Part shown: piece by piece, positions 1 through 9,811 of the stretch
Position numbering within the stretch: the stretch's first letter is position 1
How the letters are laid out: each line of letters opens with the position of its first letter
Assembly: GCA_964503275.1 (NCBI GenBank)
Contig: CAZCZO010000032.1
Coordinates: forward strand, 1-25,419
Direction of reading: 5' to 3'
Length of the DNA stretch: 25,419 nucleotides
DNA from: DASRAP01 sp964503275
GTDB taxonomy: Bacteria > Gemmatimonadota > Gemmatimonadetes > Gemmatimonadales > Gemmatimonadaceae
The notes under the pieces: generated by a model
Database searches by the model: none
What the model was told of the DNA's origin: nothing
The model's input: only the letters and a program-made list of their open reading frames with translations
Made by a program: the position numbers and the translations under genes

Positions 1-448
1 CCCCAATGAGTCCGGCGCAAGCGAGGGCGTCGATGAGGGCCTCGTCGCCGAGGCCGCGGGCATCGGCCAAGCCGGTGAGCACGGCAGGGAGCACCCCTGC
101 GCCGCCCGCCGTGGGCGCCGCGACGATCACCCCCATGGCGGCGTTGACCTCCTGCACGGCCAGGGCACGCGCCAGCACGTCGCGGAACGGGGTGCCTGCG
201 AGCGGCCCGGCGGGGCCGGTGCGGAGCTTCGCGGCGTCGCCCCCCACGAGCCCGGAGTTCGACATGAGGTCGCCGCGCAGCCCGTCGGCGATGGCGGTAC
301 GCATGACGGCGAGCGCTCGGCCCAGGGCATCGCGGATCTCCTGGACGGGACGACCCTGGTCCCTGGCCTCGGTCTCGAGGGCCACCTGCGCCAGCGACTT
401 CCCCTGCGCCTCCGCGTCGGCGATGGCGTCGCGCATGGAGCGATACAC
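1..448 (-). CDS. sdaAA: L-serine dehydratase, iron-sulfur-dependent, alpha subunit (3' part cut off by window edge)
   Basis: Catalytic alpha subunit of the two-subunit [4Fe-4S] L-serine ammonia-lyase, which converts L-serine to pyruvate and ammonia in the cytosol. About 149 N-terminal residues are present. Visible family motifs are SGLVGGDAAKL (about residues 66-76), a GPLAGT stretch, and the strongly conserved EVNAAMGVIVAAPTAGGAG block (about 100-118). The gene leaves the window at ACAGLIG, before the region where the family carries its cluster-binding cysteines, so cofactor binding cannot be judged. I chose the GTG at 448 because it overlaps the sdaAB stop by one base (TAGTG) and gives the family-like N-terminus VYRSMRDAI; an ATG at 436 is the alternative. 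Its position immediately after sdaAB supports a co-translated heterodimer. Identification is secure; the full length is unknown. Confidence 0.93.
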   Translation of the reverse strand, partial: MYRSMRDAIADAEAQGKSLAQVALETEARDQGRPVQEIRDALGRALAVMRTAIADGLRGDLMSNSGLVGGDAAKLRTGPAGPLAGTPFRDVLARALAVQEVNAAMGVIVAAPTAGGAGVLPAVLTGLADARGLGDEALIDALACAGLIG

Positions 449-1122
449 TAGGCACTCACCTTGTCGAGGCGGAAGGCCCACTTCACCCAGGGCAGGGCGC
501 GGATCGCATCGCGGATCTGCTCGTCGGGTTGCTCGTCGACCTCGAGCACCATGAACGCGTCCCCGCCACGGTGCTGCCGCGACAGCTTGAGCGTCGCGAT
601 GTTCACATCGCCCTCGGCGAGCAGGCCGGTGATGCGCGCGACGGACCCTTTCACGTCCTCCGCGACGAGGACGATGGTGTGGTGGCTGCCGGAGATCTCG
701 ACAGGGAAGCCGTCCACGTCCGTCACCAGCACGCGGCCAGCCCCGAGCGACGAGCCCGTGAGCACGTGCCGACGGTTGCCGCGCTCGACCATCATCCGCA
801 TGGTGTTCGGGTGGACCTCGCTCTCGCCGCCGAGCGTGGTCTTCTCGAATTGGTAGTCCACCCCCTCGGCCTCGGCGATCTCGAGCGCGGTGCGCAGTCG
901 CTCGTCGTCGGGGCGAAAGCCGAGGAGGCCGCCGACGACGGCCTTGTCGGTGCCGTGCCCCTCACCGGTGCGGGCGAAGGAGCCGTGCAGCTCGATGTGG
1001 GCGCGTTCGGGGGTGCCGCCCACCAGGCCGCGGGCCAACAGGGCCAAGCGGCAGGCGCCGGCCGTGTGGCTGGAGGAGGGCCCGACCATGACGGGGCCGA
1101 TGATGTCGAGGAGGGAGGGCAC
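448..1122 (-). CDS. sdaAB: L-serine dehydratase, iron-sulfur-dependent, beta subunit
   Basis: Beta (regulatory/structural) subunit of Fe-S L-serine dehydratase, partner of the alpha subunit encoded directly downstream. The N-terminus carries the family signature DIIGPVMVGPSSSHTAGA. A C-terminal ACT domain follows (roughly the last 75 residues, from SHHTIVLVAEDVKG to VLEVDEQ), the usual serine-sensing module. The frame is open up to an ATG at 1167 (239 residues), but the 15 extra residues (rich in Arg and Pro) are not family-like. The GTG at 1122 gives 224 residues, close to the roughly 220 typical of split SdaAB, with DIIGP at residue 6. A candidate -10 element (TAGCTT, 1176-1171) would start transcription downstream of the 1167 ATG, which also favours the GTG. 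The start choice is therefore moderately sure, the function very sure. Confidence 0.92.
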   Translation of the reverse strand: MPSLLDIIGPVMVGPSSSHTAGACRLALLARGLVGGTPERAHIELHGSFARTGEGHGTDKAVVGGLLGFRPDDERLRTALEIAEAEGVDYQFEKTTLGGESEVHPNTMRMMVERGNRRHVLTGSSLGAGRVLVTDVDGFPVEISGSHHTIVLVAEDVKGSVARITGLLAEGDVNIATLKLSRQHRGGDAFMVLEVDEQPDEQIRDAIRALPWVKWAFRLDKVSA

Positions 1123-1170
1123 TGGGGAGGGTGGGGGAGCGAGACGAGACCGAACGCTGACGCACATGGG

Positions 1171-1176
1171 AAGCTA
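1171..1176 (-). promoter_or_regulatory. Candidate -10 element TAGCTT for sdaAB-sdaAA
   Basis: On the minus strand TAGCTT lies 3 bases before the upstream ATG (1167) and 48 bases before the preferred GTG (1122) of sdaAB. It matches the TAnnTT elements found ahead of other genes here. No TTG-type -35 is seen at 17-18 bases, so the call is tentative. A weak 5-bp stem-loop (1186-1202) lies between it and the uvrA stop codon. Confidence 0.35.
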
Positions 1177-1210
1177 GAACGTGAGGGCCATCTCTGCTGG
1201 CCGCGCCCTG

Positions 1211-4051
<2,841 letters not shown>

Positions 4052-4141
4052 AACCTTGCAAGCTCGCGGGAGGGACGCCCCGCTTCAAGCCGTCCCCCAC
4101 CCGAACGGGGGAGGGCCAGCGTGCTTTTCCGCGCCCGGCGG

Positions 4142-4147
4142 TAGATT
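4142..4147 (+). promoter_or_regulatory. Candidate -10 element TAGATT upstream of cutA
   Basis: TAGATT lies 31 bases before the cutA ATG in the 127-base uvrA/cutA divergent gap. It fits the TAnnTT pattern seen upstream of other genes in the window. No convincing -35 hexamer is present at normal spacing. It would drive the whole cutA-to-GNAT run if real. Confidence 0.35.
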
Positions 4148-4178
4148 CCCCGTCCCGCCCTTCCCGCCGCCGCTCCCG

Positions 4179-4520
4179 ATGCAACCCACCGATCTGCGCG
4201 TCGTCATCACCACGGTCCCCAGCGAGGCCGAGGCCGAATCGTTGGTGCGCGCGCTGCTCGAGCAACGACTGATCGCGTGCGGCACCATCGTGCCGGGCGC
4301 GCGGTCGTTGTATCGGTGGCAGGGCGCGGTCGTCGACGCGACGGAAGCGGTGGTGCTGCTCAAGACGACCGCCGACCGGCTGCAGGCCCTCGAGGCCTTG
4401 GGGGGAAGGATCCATCCCTACGACGTCCCCGAACTGCTGGCCGTACCGATCGCCGCAGGCCCGGCCCCGTACCTCGCGTGGGTGCGCGCCGAGACGACCG
4501 CTCCAGACGTGTTGCCGTGA
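4179..4520 (+). CDS. cutA: Divalent-cation tolerance protein CutA
   Basis: Small trimeric ferredoxin-like protein of the CutA1 family (113 residues, the usual size), linked in Escherichia coli to copper/divalent metal tolerance; its real biochemical role is unsettled. The sequence shows the N-terminal strand and helix LRVVITTVPSEAEAESLVRALLEQRLIACG, the YRWQG turn, VVLLKTTADR and the hallmark HPYDVPELLA (about 79-88). The reading frame is open further upstream, but the ATG at 4179 gives the family N-terminus and lies downstream of a candidate promoter. The stop overlaps the next start (GTGA), so CutA heads a coupled operon of TPR protein, transglutaminase-like protein, ABC exporter and GNAT. 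Why CutA leads that set is not evident; it may be only a transcriptional companion. Confidence 0.93.
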   Translation: MQPTDLRVVITTVPSEAEAESLVRALLEQRLIACGTIVPGARSLYRWQGAVVDATEAVVLLKTTADRLQALEALGGRIHPYDVPELLAVPIAAGPAPYLAWVRAETTAPDVLP

Positions 4521-5215
4521 ACCCGACGATCCCTGACGATCCGGCCCAGCTCCCGCTCGGGGAGACCGAGGGCCTGCCGATGTTGCCCCCGCACGACGAC
4601 CCCGTGGTCCAGGGCCTCGAGCAGGGTGAGACCGCGCTGGCGAGACACGACCTGGCCGCGGCTTTGCGGGCCTTCCGGTCGGTGTTGGCCGTTGAGCCCT
4701 CGCACGTGCGCGCCCGGTTGCGGCTCGCGTATACGCTCGACCAGATGGGCTCGCCCGATGCGGCGATCGCCGAGCTGGACCGGGCGCTGACCCAGTACCC
4801 GGACAACGTCACGCTGCTCTGTGGTCGCGCCGCGCTGGCGAGTGCGCGATTGCGCTACGATGCCGCCGAGGCCGACCTCAAGCGGGCGCTGCGGCTCACC
4901 GAGTCGAACGGAGAGGTCCATACGCAGCTCGGCATCCTGCTCTGCCGCAAGGCACGCTGGCGCGAGGCCATCGAACCGCTGAAGCGTGCCGTGGAGCTGG
5001 ACCCCGCGCAGAGTCTGCCCTACTACCACCTCGGTGAGGCCTACAACCACGTGGACCAGCTGGATGCGGCGCGGGCGGCGTACGAGCGTGCCGCCGACCT
5101 GGACCCGACGAACTGGCGCGCGCTGAAGGGGCTCGGGGTGATCCTCGACCGGCAGCAGCGCCCGGTCGAGGCGGCGGCGGCGTATCGACGGTCGCGCGAG
5201 GTCCAGCGCGCGTGA
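4517..5215 (+). CDS. Tetratricopeptide repeat protein
   Basis: A 232-residue protein built almost wholly of TPR units, a helical scaffold for protein-protein contacts. After a proline- and aspartate-rich lead of about 35 residues, five consecutive 34-residue repeats and a sixth partial one can be laid out, starting near EQGETALARHDLAAALRAF; typical TPR positions (A8, G/A/Y, P32 in DPAQ, DPTN, EPSH) are visible. There is no signal peptide or membrane helix, so a cytoplasmic location is likely. The GTG at 4517 overlaps the cutA stop (GTGA) and the protein's own stop overlaps the next gene in the same way; an ATG at 4580 is a possible internal alternative. Position between cutA and a membrane-anchored transglutaminase-like protein suggests an assembly or adaptor role for that operon, which is inference only. 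Confidence 0.85.
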   Translation: MNPTIPDDPAQLPLGETEGLPMLPPHDDPVVQGLEQGETALARHDLAAALRAFRSVLAVEPSHVRARLRLAYTLDQMGSPDAAIAELDRALTQYPDNVTLLCGRAALASARLRYDAAEADLKRALRLTESNGEVHTQLGILLCRKARWREAIEPLKRAVELDPAQSLPYYHLGEAYNHVDQLDAARAAYERAADLDPTNWRALKGLGVILDRQQRPVEAAAAYRRSREVQRA

Positions 5216-6786
5216 CCACGACGGCCGCGGAGCGGGCACGACGGGGGCGCCGGCGCGGGATCGTCGCCGTGTCGGTGTTGCTGGCGTGGGGAGTCGCGCT
5301 CGCGGCGTTGGTGCGGCGCGATATCCTGCGAACTCCCGCGCAGGCCTATGCCGAGCTCGGGCTGCGCGTGAACCCCGGCAATGTGTTCTACGCGGTGGAG
5401 CAGAACGGGGTCGCGATCGGCTACGCGTCGAGCACCATCGACACGGTCGCCGATGGGATCACCTTCCGTGACGAGCTGGTCGCCGACCTCGACGTGGCCG
5501 GCACGCGGCAGCGCGCGCTGGCGCGGACCGACATCAAGCTGTCGCGGGCCTTCGCCCTGCGCACCTTCGCCCTCGATGTGGACGCGGCCGGCTCGCCGAT
5601 GCGCCTCAGCGGACGCACGGAAGGCGACACGGCGCTGGTCTATGCGATGCGCGGCGTGGGCAGCGCGGTCGACTCGCAGCGCATCGCGGTGGAAGGACCG
5701 ATCCTCGTCCCCACCTTGCTGCCGCTGGCGACGATCCTCAAGTCGCCGCCCAAGGTCGGTCGGTCGGCCACGTTCCGGGCCTTCGACCCGCGCAGCATGG
5801 GATCGCGCGAGATCACCTTGCAGATCCTCGCCGAGTCGCTGTTCGTGGTCGACGACTCGGCGCGATTCGACGCCGGGCGCGGACGCTGGGTGTCGGCGCT
5901 GGCCGATACGGTGCGCGCCTGGCGCGTCGGCGCAGCCGACGGCGGGTTCAATGGCTGGGTCGATGCACAGGGGCGCGTCGTCGAGTCGCAGCAGGCGGGT
6001 GGTCTGACGCTGCGCCGGATGGCCTACGAGATGGCCTTCGAGAACTGGCGGATCGCGCAAGCGTCCCGCGGGACGCCGACGCTCGCGGGCGATGTGCTCG
6101 AGGCCACGGCGATCGCGTCGAACGTGCCGCTGCCTGAGCAGCGGGTGCAGCGCCTGCGAGTGAAGCTGATGGCGCCCTCGCTGAGCGGCTTCGACCTGCA
6201 GGGTGGTCGACAGACCCTGGATGGCACGACGTTGACGGTGCGCACCGAGGAGGCGCCTGCCTTCGTCGCCGACTATGTCTTGCCGCCCGCCCCGGCCCAC
6301 CGCCAGCGATTTCGCGCCGAGTTGGCGGGGGATCCGCTCCTGCAGGTCGGTGCCCTGCCGATCATCCGGCAGGCGGTCGCGATCGCGGGCGACTCCCGCG
6401 ACCCGCGCGAGATCGCGGAGCGCGTGAACCGATGGGTCCATGAGAACGTCGAGAAGGTGCCGACGTTCTCGATCCCGAACGCGCTGTCGGTGCTCACGGA
6501 CCGTCGCGGCGACTGCAACGAGCATGCCCAGCTCTTCGTCGCGCTCACCCGCGCGCTCGGCATCCCGTCGCGCGTGGCATCGGGCGTGGCGTACCTGAAC
6601 GGCAAGTTCTACTTCCACGCGTGGGCTGAGGTGTACTTGGGCAGTTGGGTGGCGGTGGACCCCACGTGGGGGCAGTTCCCCGCGGACGCCGCGCATCTTC
6701 GGGTGGTCACCGGTGGACTGGGCCGCCAGGCGGAGTTGATCCGGCTGATCGGCACACTGCGTATCGAGGTCGAGGACGTCCAATGA
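5212..6786 (+). CDS. Membrane-anchored transglutaminase-like (papain-fold) protein
   Basis: A 524-residue protein. An arginine-rich start is followed by one hydrophobic helix (about residues 16-34), then a long non-catalytic region and a C-terminal transglutaminase-like core. The catalytic triad is readable as Cys435 in RGDCNEHA, His469 in YFHAWAEVYL and Asp483 in VDPTWGQFPADAAH. Such microbial transglutaminase-like domains usually act as cysteine proteases or amidases rather than cross-linking enzymes. The N-terminal anchor suggests that the core lies outside the cytoplasmic membrane. The tail after the triad (LRVVTGGLGRQAELIRLIG) is typical of the subfamily as I remember it. The GTG at 5212 overlaps the TPR stop (GTGA), and the stop overlaps the ABC ATPase start (ATGA), which ties this enzyme to the exporter. 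Substrate unknown. Confidence 0.85.
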   Translation: MTTTAAERARRGRRRGIVAVSVLLAWGVALAALVRRDILRTPAQAYAELGLRVNPGNVFYAVEQNGVAIGYASSTIDTVADGITFRDELVADLDVAGTRQRALARTDIKLSRAFALRTFALDVDAAGSPMRLSGRTEGDTALVYAMRGVGSAVDSQRIAVEGPILVPTLLPLATILKSPPKVGRSATFRAFDPRSMGSREITLQILAESLFVVDDSARFDAGRGRWVSALADTVRAWRVGAADGGFNGWVDAQGRVVESQQAGGLTLRRMAYEMAFENWRIAQASRGTPTLAGDVLEATAIASNVPLPEQRVQRLRVKLMAPSLSGFDLQGGRQTLDGTTLTVRTEEAPAFVADYVLPPAPAHRQRFRAELAGDPLLQVGALPIIRQAVAIAGDSRDPREIAERVNRWVHENVEKVPTFSIPNALSVLTDRRGDCNEHAQLFVALTRALGIPSRVASGVAYLNGKFYFHAWAEVYLGSWVAVDPTWGQFPADAAHLRVVTGGLGRQAELIRLIGTLRIEVEDVQ

Positions 6787-7535
6787 TCGAACTGCAGGGC
6801 CTGACCAAGAAGTACGGATCCTTCACGGCGGTGAATGGGATCGACCTGACCGTGCCGCGCGGCGAACTCTTCGGCTTCCTCGGCCCGAACGGCGCCGGGA
6901 AGACGACCTCGTTGCGGATGATCGCTGGCATCCTGCAGCCGACAGCGGGTGCGGTGCGCATCGGCGGTATCGACATGGCCAAGGACCCGGTGGCGGCGAA
7001 GTCGCGCCTGGGGTTCATCCCGGATCGTCCGTTCATCTATGAGAAGCTCACCGGCGCAGAGTTCCTGCGCTTCGTCGCCGGACTCTATGATCAGCGCGGC
7101 GCCGAGGTCGAGCACCGCGCGCGGGAGCTGATGGCGTTGTTCGACCTGGAGGCGTGGCGCGACGAGATGGTCGAGAGCTACAGCCACGGGATGCGCCAGA
7201 AGCTGATCATCGCCAGCGCGTTCGTACACCGGCCAGATGTGATCGTGGTCGACGAGCCGCACGTGGGCCTGGACCCCAAGTCGATCCGGATCCTCCGGGA
7301 GTTGCTGCGCGAATACGTGAATCGCGGCCACACGATCATGATGAGCACGCACACGCTGGAGGTCGCGGAGCAGATGTGCGACCGCATCGCGATCATCGTG
7401 AACGGCGAGATCCGCGTGTGCGGCACGATGGCCGAGCTGCGGGCCCAGTCGTCGCAGGCCACGCTTGAGGAGATCTTCCTGCGGCTGACCGGGGAGCGTG
7501 CTGCGCGCGACCTGATGGAGGTCCTGGAGGCGTGA
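6783..7535 (+). CDS. ABC transporter ATP-binding protein (ABC-2 exporter type)
   Basis: A 250-residue cytoplasmic ATPase expected to power the permease encoded next. Motifs are Walker A GPNGAGKTT (34-42), signature YSHGMRQK (133-140, degenerate from LSGGQ), Walker B VIVVDEP (153-159), D-loop GLD and switch histidine His190 in MSTHT. The Q-loop region reads GFIPDRPFIYEKLTG, with Asp81 where many relatives have Gln or Glu. The C-terminal part, with EIFLRLTGE, resembles daunorubicin/gliding-type exporters (CcmA/DrrA-like). The ATG at 6783 overlaps the transglutaminase stop (ATGA) and is the first start that gives a full ABC N-terminus, MIELQGLTKKYGSF. The stop overlaps the permease GTG. The transported substrate cannot be read from the sequence. 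Confidence 0.93.
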   Translation: MIELQGLTKKYGSFTAVNGIDLTVPRGELFGFLGPNGAGKTTSLRMIAGILQPTAGAVRIGGIDMAKDPVAAKSRLGFIPDRPFIYEKLTGAEFLRFVAGLYDQRGAEVEHRARELMALFDLEAWRDEMVESYSHGMRQKLIIASAFVHRPDVIVVDEPHVGLDPKSIRILRELLREYVNRGHTIMMSTHTLEVAEQMCDRIAIIVNGEIRVCGTMAELRAQSSQATLEEIFLRLTGERAARDLMEVLEA

Positions 7536-9256
7536 CGGTCCCCGCCGCTTCGGCGCCCGCGCGCGATGTGCTGCCCGATCCCGGGCTGCTGCATCTGCTC
7601 GTGCCCAAGGTGCTCACGGCGCGCAGCCGCATGGCCGCCGGCGAGCGCGGCCGCGGCGTGCGGGCCGCGATCCTTGGCGGGATCGGCCTGCTGTTCTGGG
7701 GCTTCATCTTCGGTGTCCTCTACCGGCTGCTGCTGTACTTCCGCGGCGTCGAGGAGATCGGACCGCTCCTGGCCGGCAAGTTGCTCGGCCTGATCCTGAT
7801 CGCGTTCATGTCGCTGTTGCTGCTCTCGAACGTGATCACGGCCTTGAGTTCGTTCTTCCTCGCGAAGGATCTGGATCTGTTGGTGGGCGCACCGAACGAC
7901 TGGCTGCGACTCTACGGGGCGAAGTTGCTCGAGACCGCCATCAACTCCAGTTGGATGGTGGTGCTGATGGCCGTGCCGATGTTCGCGGCGTATGGGATCG
8001 CCTACCAAGGGGGGTGGCTGTACCCGTTGTACGCGACGCTGCTGTTCCTCCCGTTCCTGGTGATCCCGTCGGTGCTGGGCTCGGCGGTGACCTTGTTGCT
8101 GGTGAACATCTTCCCCGCGCGACGGACCCGCGACATCCTGAGTCTGATCGCGGTGCTCACCGCCGGCCTGATCGTGCTGCTCTTCCGCGTGGTCCGGCCG
8201 GAGCGCCTCGCGCGGCCCGAGGGGTTCCGCTCGCTGGTCGAGTTCGTGGGCGTGCTGCGGACGCCGACCTCGCCGTTCCTGCCCAGCGAGTGGCTGCAGG
8301 CGGCGACGATGCGCTGGCTGGACGGGGGCCAGGCGGACTGGCTCGGCCTGGCCCTCCTCTGGACGACCGCCGCTGCGTTCCTCGTCGGTGGCGCCCTCGC
8401 GCACCGCGCGTGGTTCGAACGGGGCTTCAGCAAGGCGCAGGAGAGCGGGCAGCAGCGCAGCGCCCCGACCTCGAGCCGCTCGTTGCTGTTCCGCCTGCTG
8501 GCGCCCTTCGGCTCGGTGCGGCGTGAACTGGTGCTCAAGGAGCTGCGGCTGTTCTTCCGCGACACAACCCAGTGGAGCCAGCTCATCCTGCTGGCGGTGC
8601 TGGTGATCGTGTACGTGTTCAACATCCGCTACCTGCCGCTCCGCGGGGAAGGCATCACGCTGTTCCTTGTGAACGTCATTCCCTTCCTGAACCTCGCCTT
8701 GGCGGGGTTCGTCCTGGCGTCCATCGCCGCGCGCTTCCTCTTCCCCGGGGTATCGCTCGAGGGGCGGACGCTGTGGTTGCTGCGCTCGAGTCCCATTTCG
8801 ATGCGCGACCTGCTGTGGGCCAAGTTCTGGGTCGGCACCCTGCCCCTGCTCGGCCTCGCACTCGCGATCGTCACCATCACCGACATCCTGCTGCAGGTGA
8901 GTGCGTTCATGTTCGCGGTGAGCATGGGGACGATCGTGCTGATGACCTTCGCGCTGTGCGGATTGGCGGTCGGCTTCGGCACCCTGTTCCCGCAGTACGA
9001 GACCGAGAACGCCGCGCAGATCCCCACCAGCTTCGGCGGGCTGTTGTACATGATGGCGAGCATCGCGCTCATCGCCGGGGTGATCGTCCTCGAGGCGCGG
9101 CCGGTGTACCAGTATCTGTACGCCAAGTCCTTCGGCGGCACGACGGACCCCGGCGAGATGATCGTGTACTTCGGCCTCGCGGCCCTGGTATGCGTCACGA
9201 TGACCCTCGCGCCGCTGCGCATGGCCCAGCGGCGCCTCGAACGCGTGGAACGCTGA
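7532..9256 (+). CDS. ABC-2-type exporter permease, about 12 membrane helices
   Basis: A 574-residue integral membrane protein, the membrane half of the exporter with the upstream ATPase. About twelve hydrophobic segments are visible, starting with ILGGIGLLFWGFIFGVLY and ending with MIVYFGLAALVCVTMTLAPL. Two related short motifs, LDLLVGAPNDWLRLYGAKLL and LWLLRSSPISMRDLLWAKFW, lie in the first and second halves; they resemble the W/L-L-x-x-(S/A)P-x8-AK element of large ABC exporters and suggest an internal duplication, with each half contacting the ATPase. The GTG at 7532 overlaps the ATPase stop (GTGA). The GNAT gene starts 6 bases after its stop. The family is an ABC permease of unknown substrate; lipid, peptide or protein export are all open. 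Confidence 0.87.
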   Translation: MTVPAASAPARDVLPDPGLLHLLVPKVLTARSRMAAGERGRGVRAAILGGIGLLFWGFIFGVLYRLLLYFRGVEEIGPLLAGKLLGLILIAFMSLLLLSNVITALSSFFLAKDLDLLVGAPNDWLRLYGAKLLETAINSSWMVVLMAVPMFAAYGIAYQGGWLYPLYATLLFLPFLVIPSVLGSAVTLLLVNIFPARRTRDILSLIAVLTAGLIVLLFRVVRPERLARPEGFRSLVEFVGVLRTPTSPFLPSEWLQAATMRWLDGGQADWLGLALLWTTAAAFLVGGALAHRAWFERGFSKAQESGQQRSAPTSSRSLLFRLLAPFGSVRRELVLKELRLFFRDTTQWSQLILLAVLVIVYVFNIRYLPLRGEGITLFLVNVIPFLNLALAGFVLASIAARFLFPGVSLEGRTLWLLRSSPISMRDLLWAKFWVGTLPLLGLALAIVTITDILLQVSAFMFAVSMGTIVLMTFALCGLAVGFGTLFPQYETENAAQIPTSFGGLLYMMASIALIAGVIVLEARPVYQYLYAKSFGGTTDPGEMIVYFGLAALVCVTMTLAPLRMAQRRLERVER

Positions 9257-9261
9257 GTCCC

Positions 9262-9762
9262 ATGACCAAACCCCGCTACACCCGCGCGGTCTTCCCGCGC
9301 TTGGAACCGGCCACCGAGGCCGACATCCCAGCGCTGGTGCTCCTCAACAACATGTTCGCGCCCGAGGGCAAGACGCTGCCCCGCGACGAGCTGTTCGCCT
9401 TCAATCACCTGCACGACTACTGGGTGCTGCGCGGCGAGACCGGTGTGGTCCTGGGGATGGTCGCCCTCGACGAGTACTCGCCGTCACTGGTCGAGCTGGT
9501 GTCGCTGGCCGTGGATCCCTCCGTGCGCGGGCGCGGCTACGGCAAGCTGTTGATCGATGCCGCCGCCGACCTGGCCGAGGGCCGGGGCTACCCGGAGATC
9601 TTCGCGGTGTCGTTCGCCGACGACCTGTTCCTTGGGGCCGGCTGGGAACGGGCGGCGCTGGACCTGTACCCCGAGAAGGTGTCCCGCTATGTGAAGATCG
9701 ACCGCGAGGAGTTGGTGGTCGGCGAGAAACACTGCTTCCGGCGCGTGTTGCACCCCACCTAA
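9262..9762 (+). CDS. GNAT N-acetyltransferase, resembling N-acetylglutamate synthase (ArgA-like)
   Basis: A 166-residue single-domain GNAT. The acetyl-CoA binding motif A is clear: VSLAVDPSVRGRGYGKLLID (about 83-102). The overall pattern resembles short, kinase-less N-acetylglutamate synthases: EADIPALVLLNN, LPRDEL, HDYWVL, YSPSLVELVSLAV, then LYPEKVSRYVKID near the end, where the ArgA-like enzymes have a PEKxxRDC-like segment. Acetylation of glutamate for arginine synthesis is therefore a reasonable guess, but a different amino-group substrate is equally possible, since no arg genes are nearby. The start ATG lies 5 bases after the permease stop, so it is probably the last gene of the cutA operon. 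No Shine-Dalgarno sequence is seen. Confidence 0.8.
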   Translation: MTKPRYTRAVFPRLEPATEADIPALVLLNNMFAPEGKTLPRDELFAFNHLHDYWVLRGETGVVLGMVALDEYSPSLVELVSLAVDPSVRGRGYGKLLIDAAADLAEGRGYPEIFAVSFADDLFLGAGWERAALDLYPEKVSRYVKIDREELVVGEKHCFRRVLHPT

Positions 9763-9765
9763 TCT
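9736..9765 (+). promoter_or_regulatory. Candidate promoter for the hybrid histidine kinase
   Basis: TTCCGG (9736-9741), an 18-base spacer and TAATCT (9760-9765) form a sigma-70-like arrangement overlapping the end of the GNAT gene. The kinase ATG follows 46 bases after the -10. The same TTCCGG -35 appears with 17-base spacing ahead of the S9 peptidase gene, which raises the chance that both are real. Confidence 0.4.
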
Positions 9766-9811
9766 TCAGCGCCTCCGGACCGATACTCAGCCGCATGACC
9801 CGCGTGAGCAG

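Noticed and set aside
1186..1202. Terminator between uvrA and sdaAB
   Set aside because: Only a 5-bp stem with a 7-base loop and no T-run; too weak to annotate.
5041..6783. A 580-codon minus-strand frame opposite the transglutaminase gene
   Set aside because: Shadow frame; the plus strand encodes an intact catalytic triad and operon overlaps.
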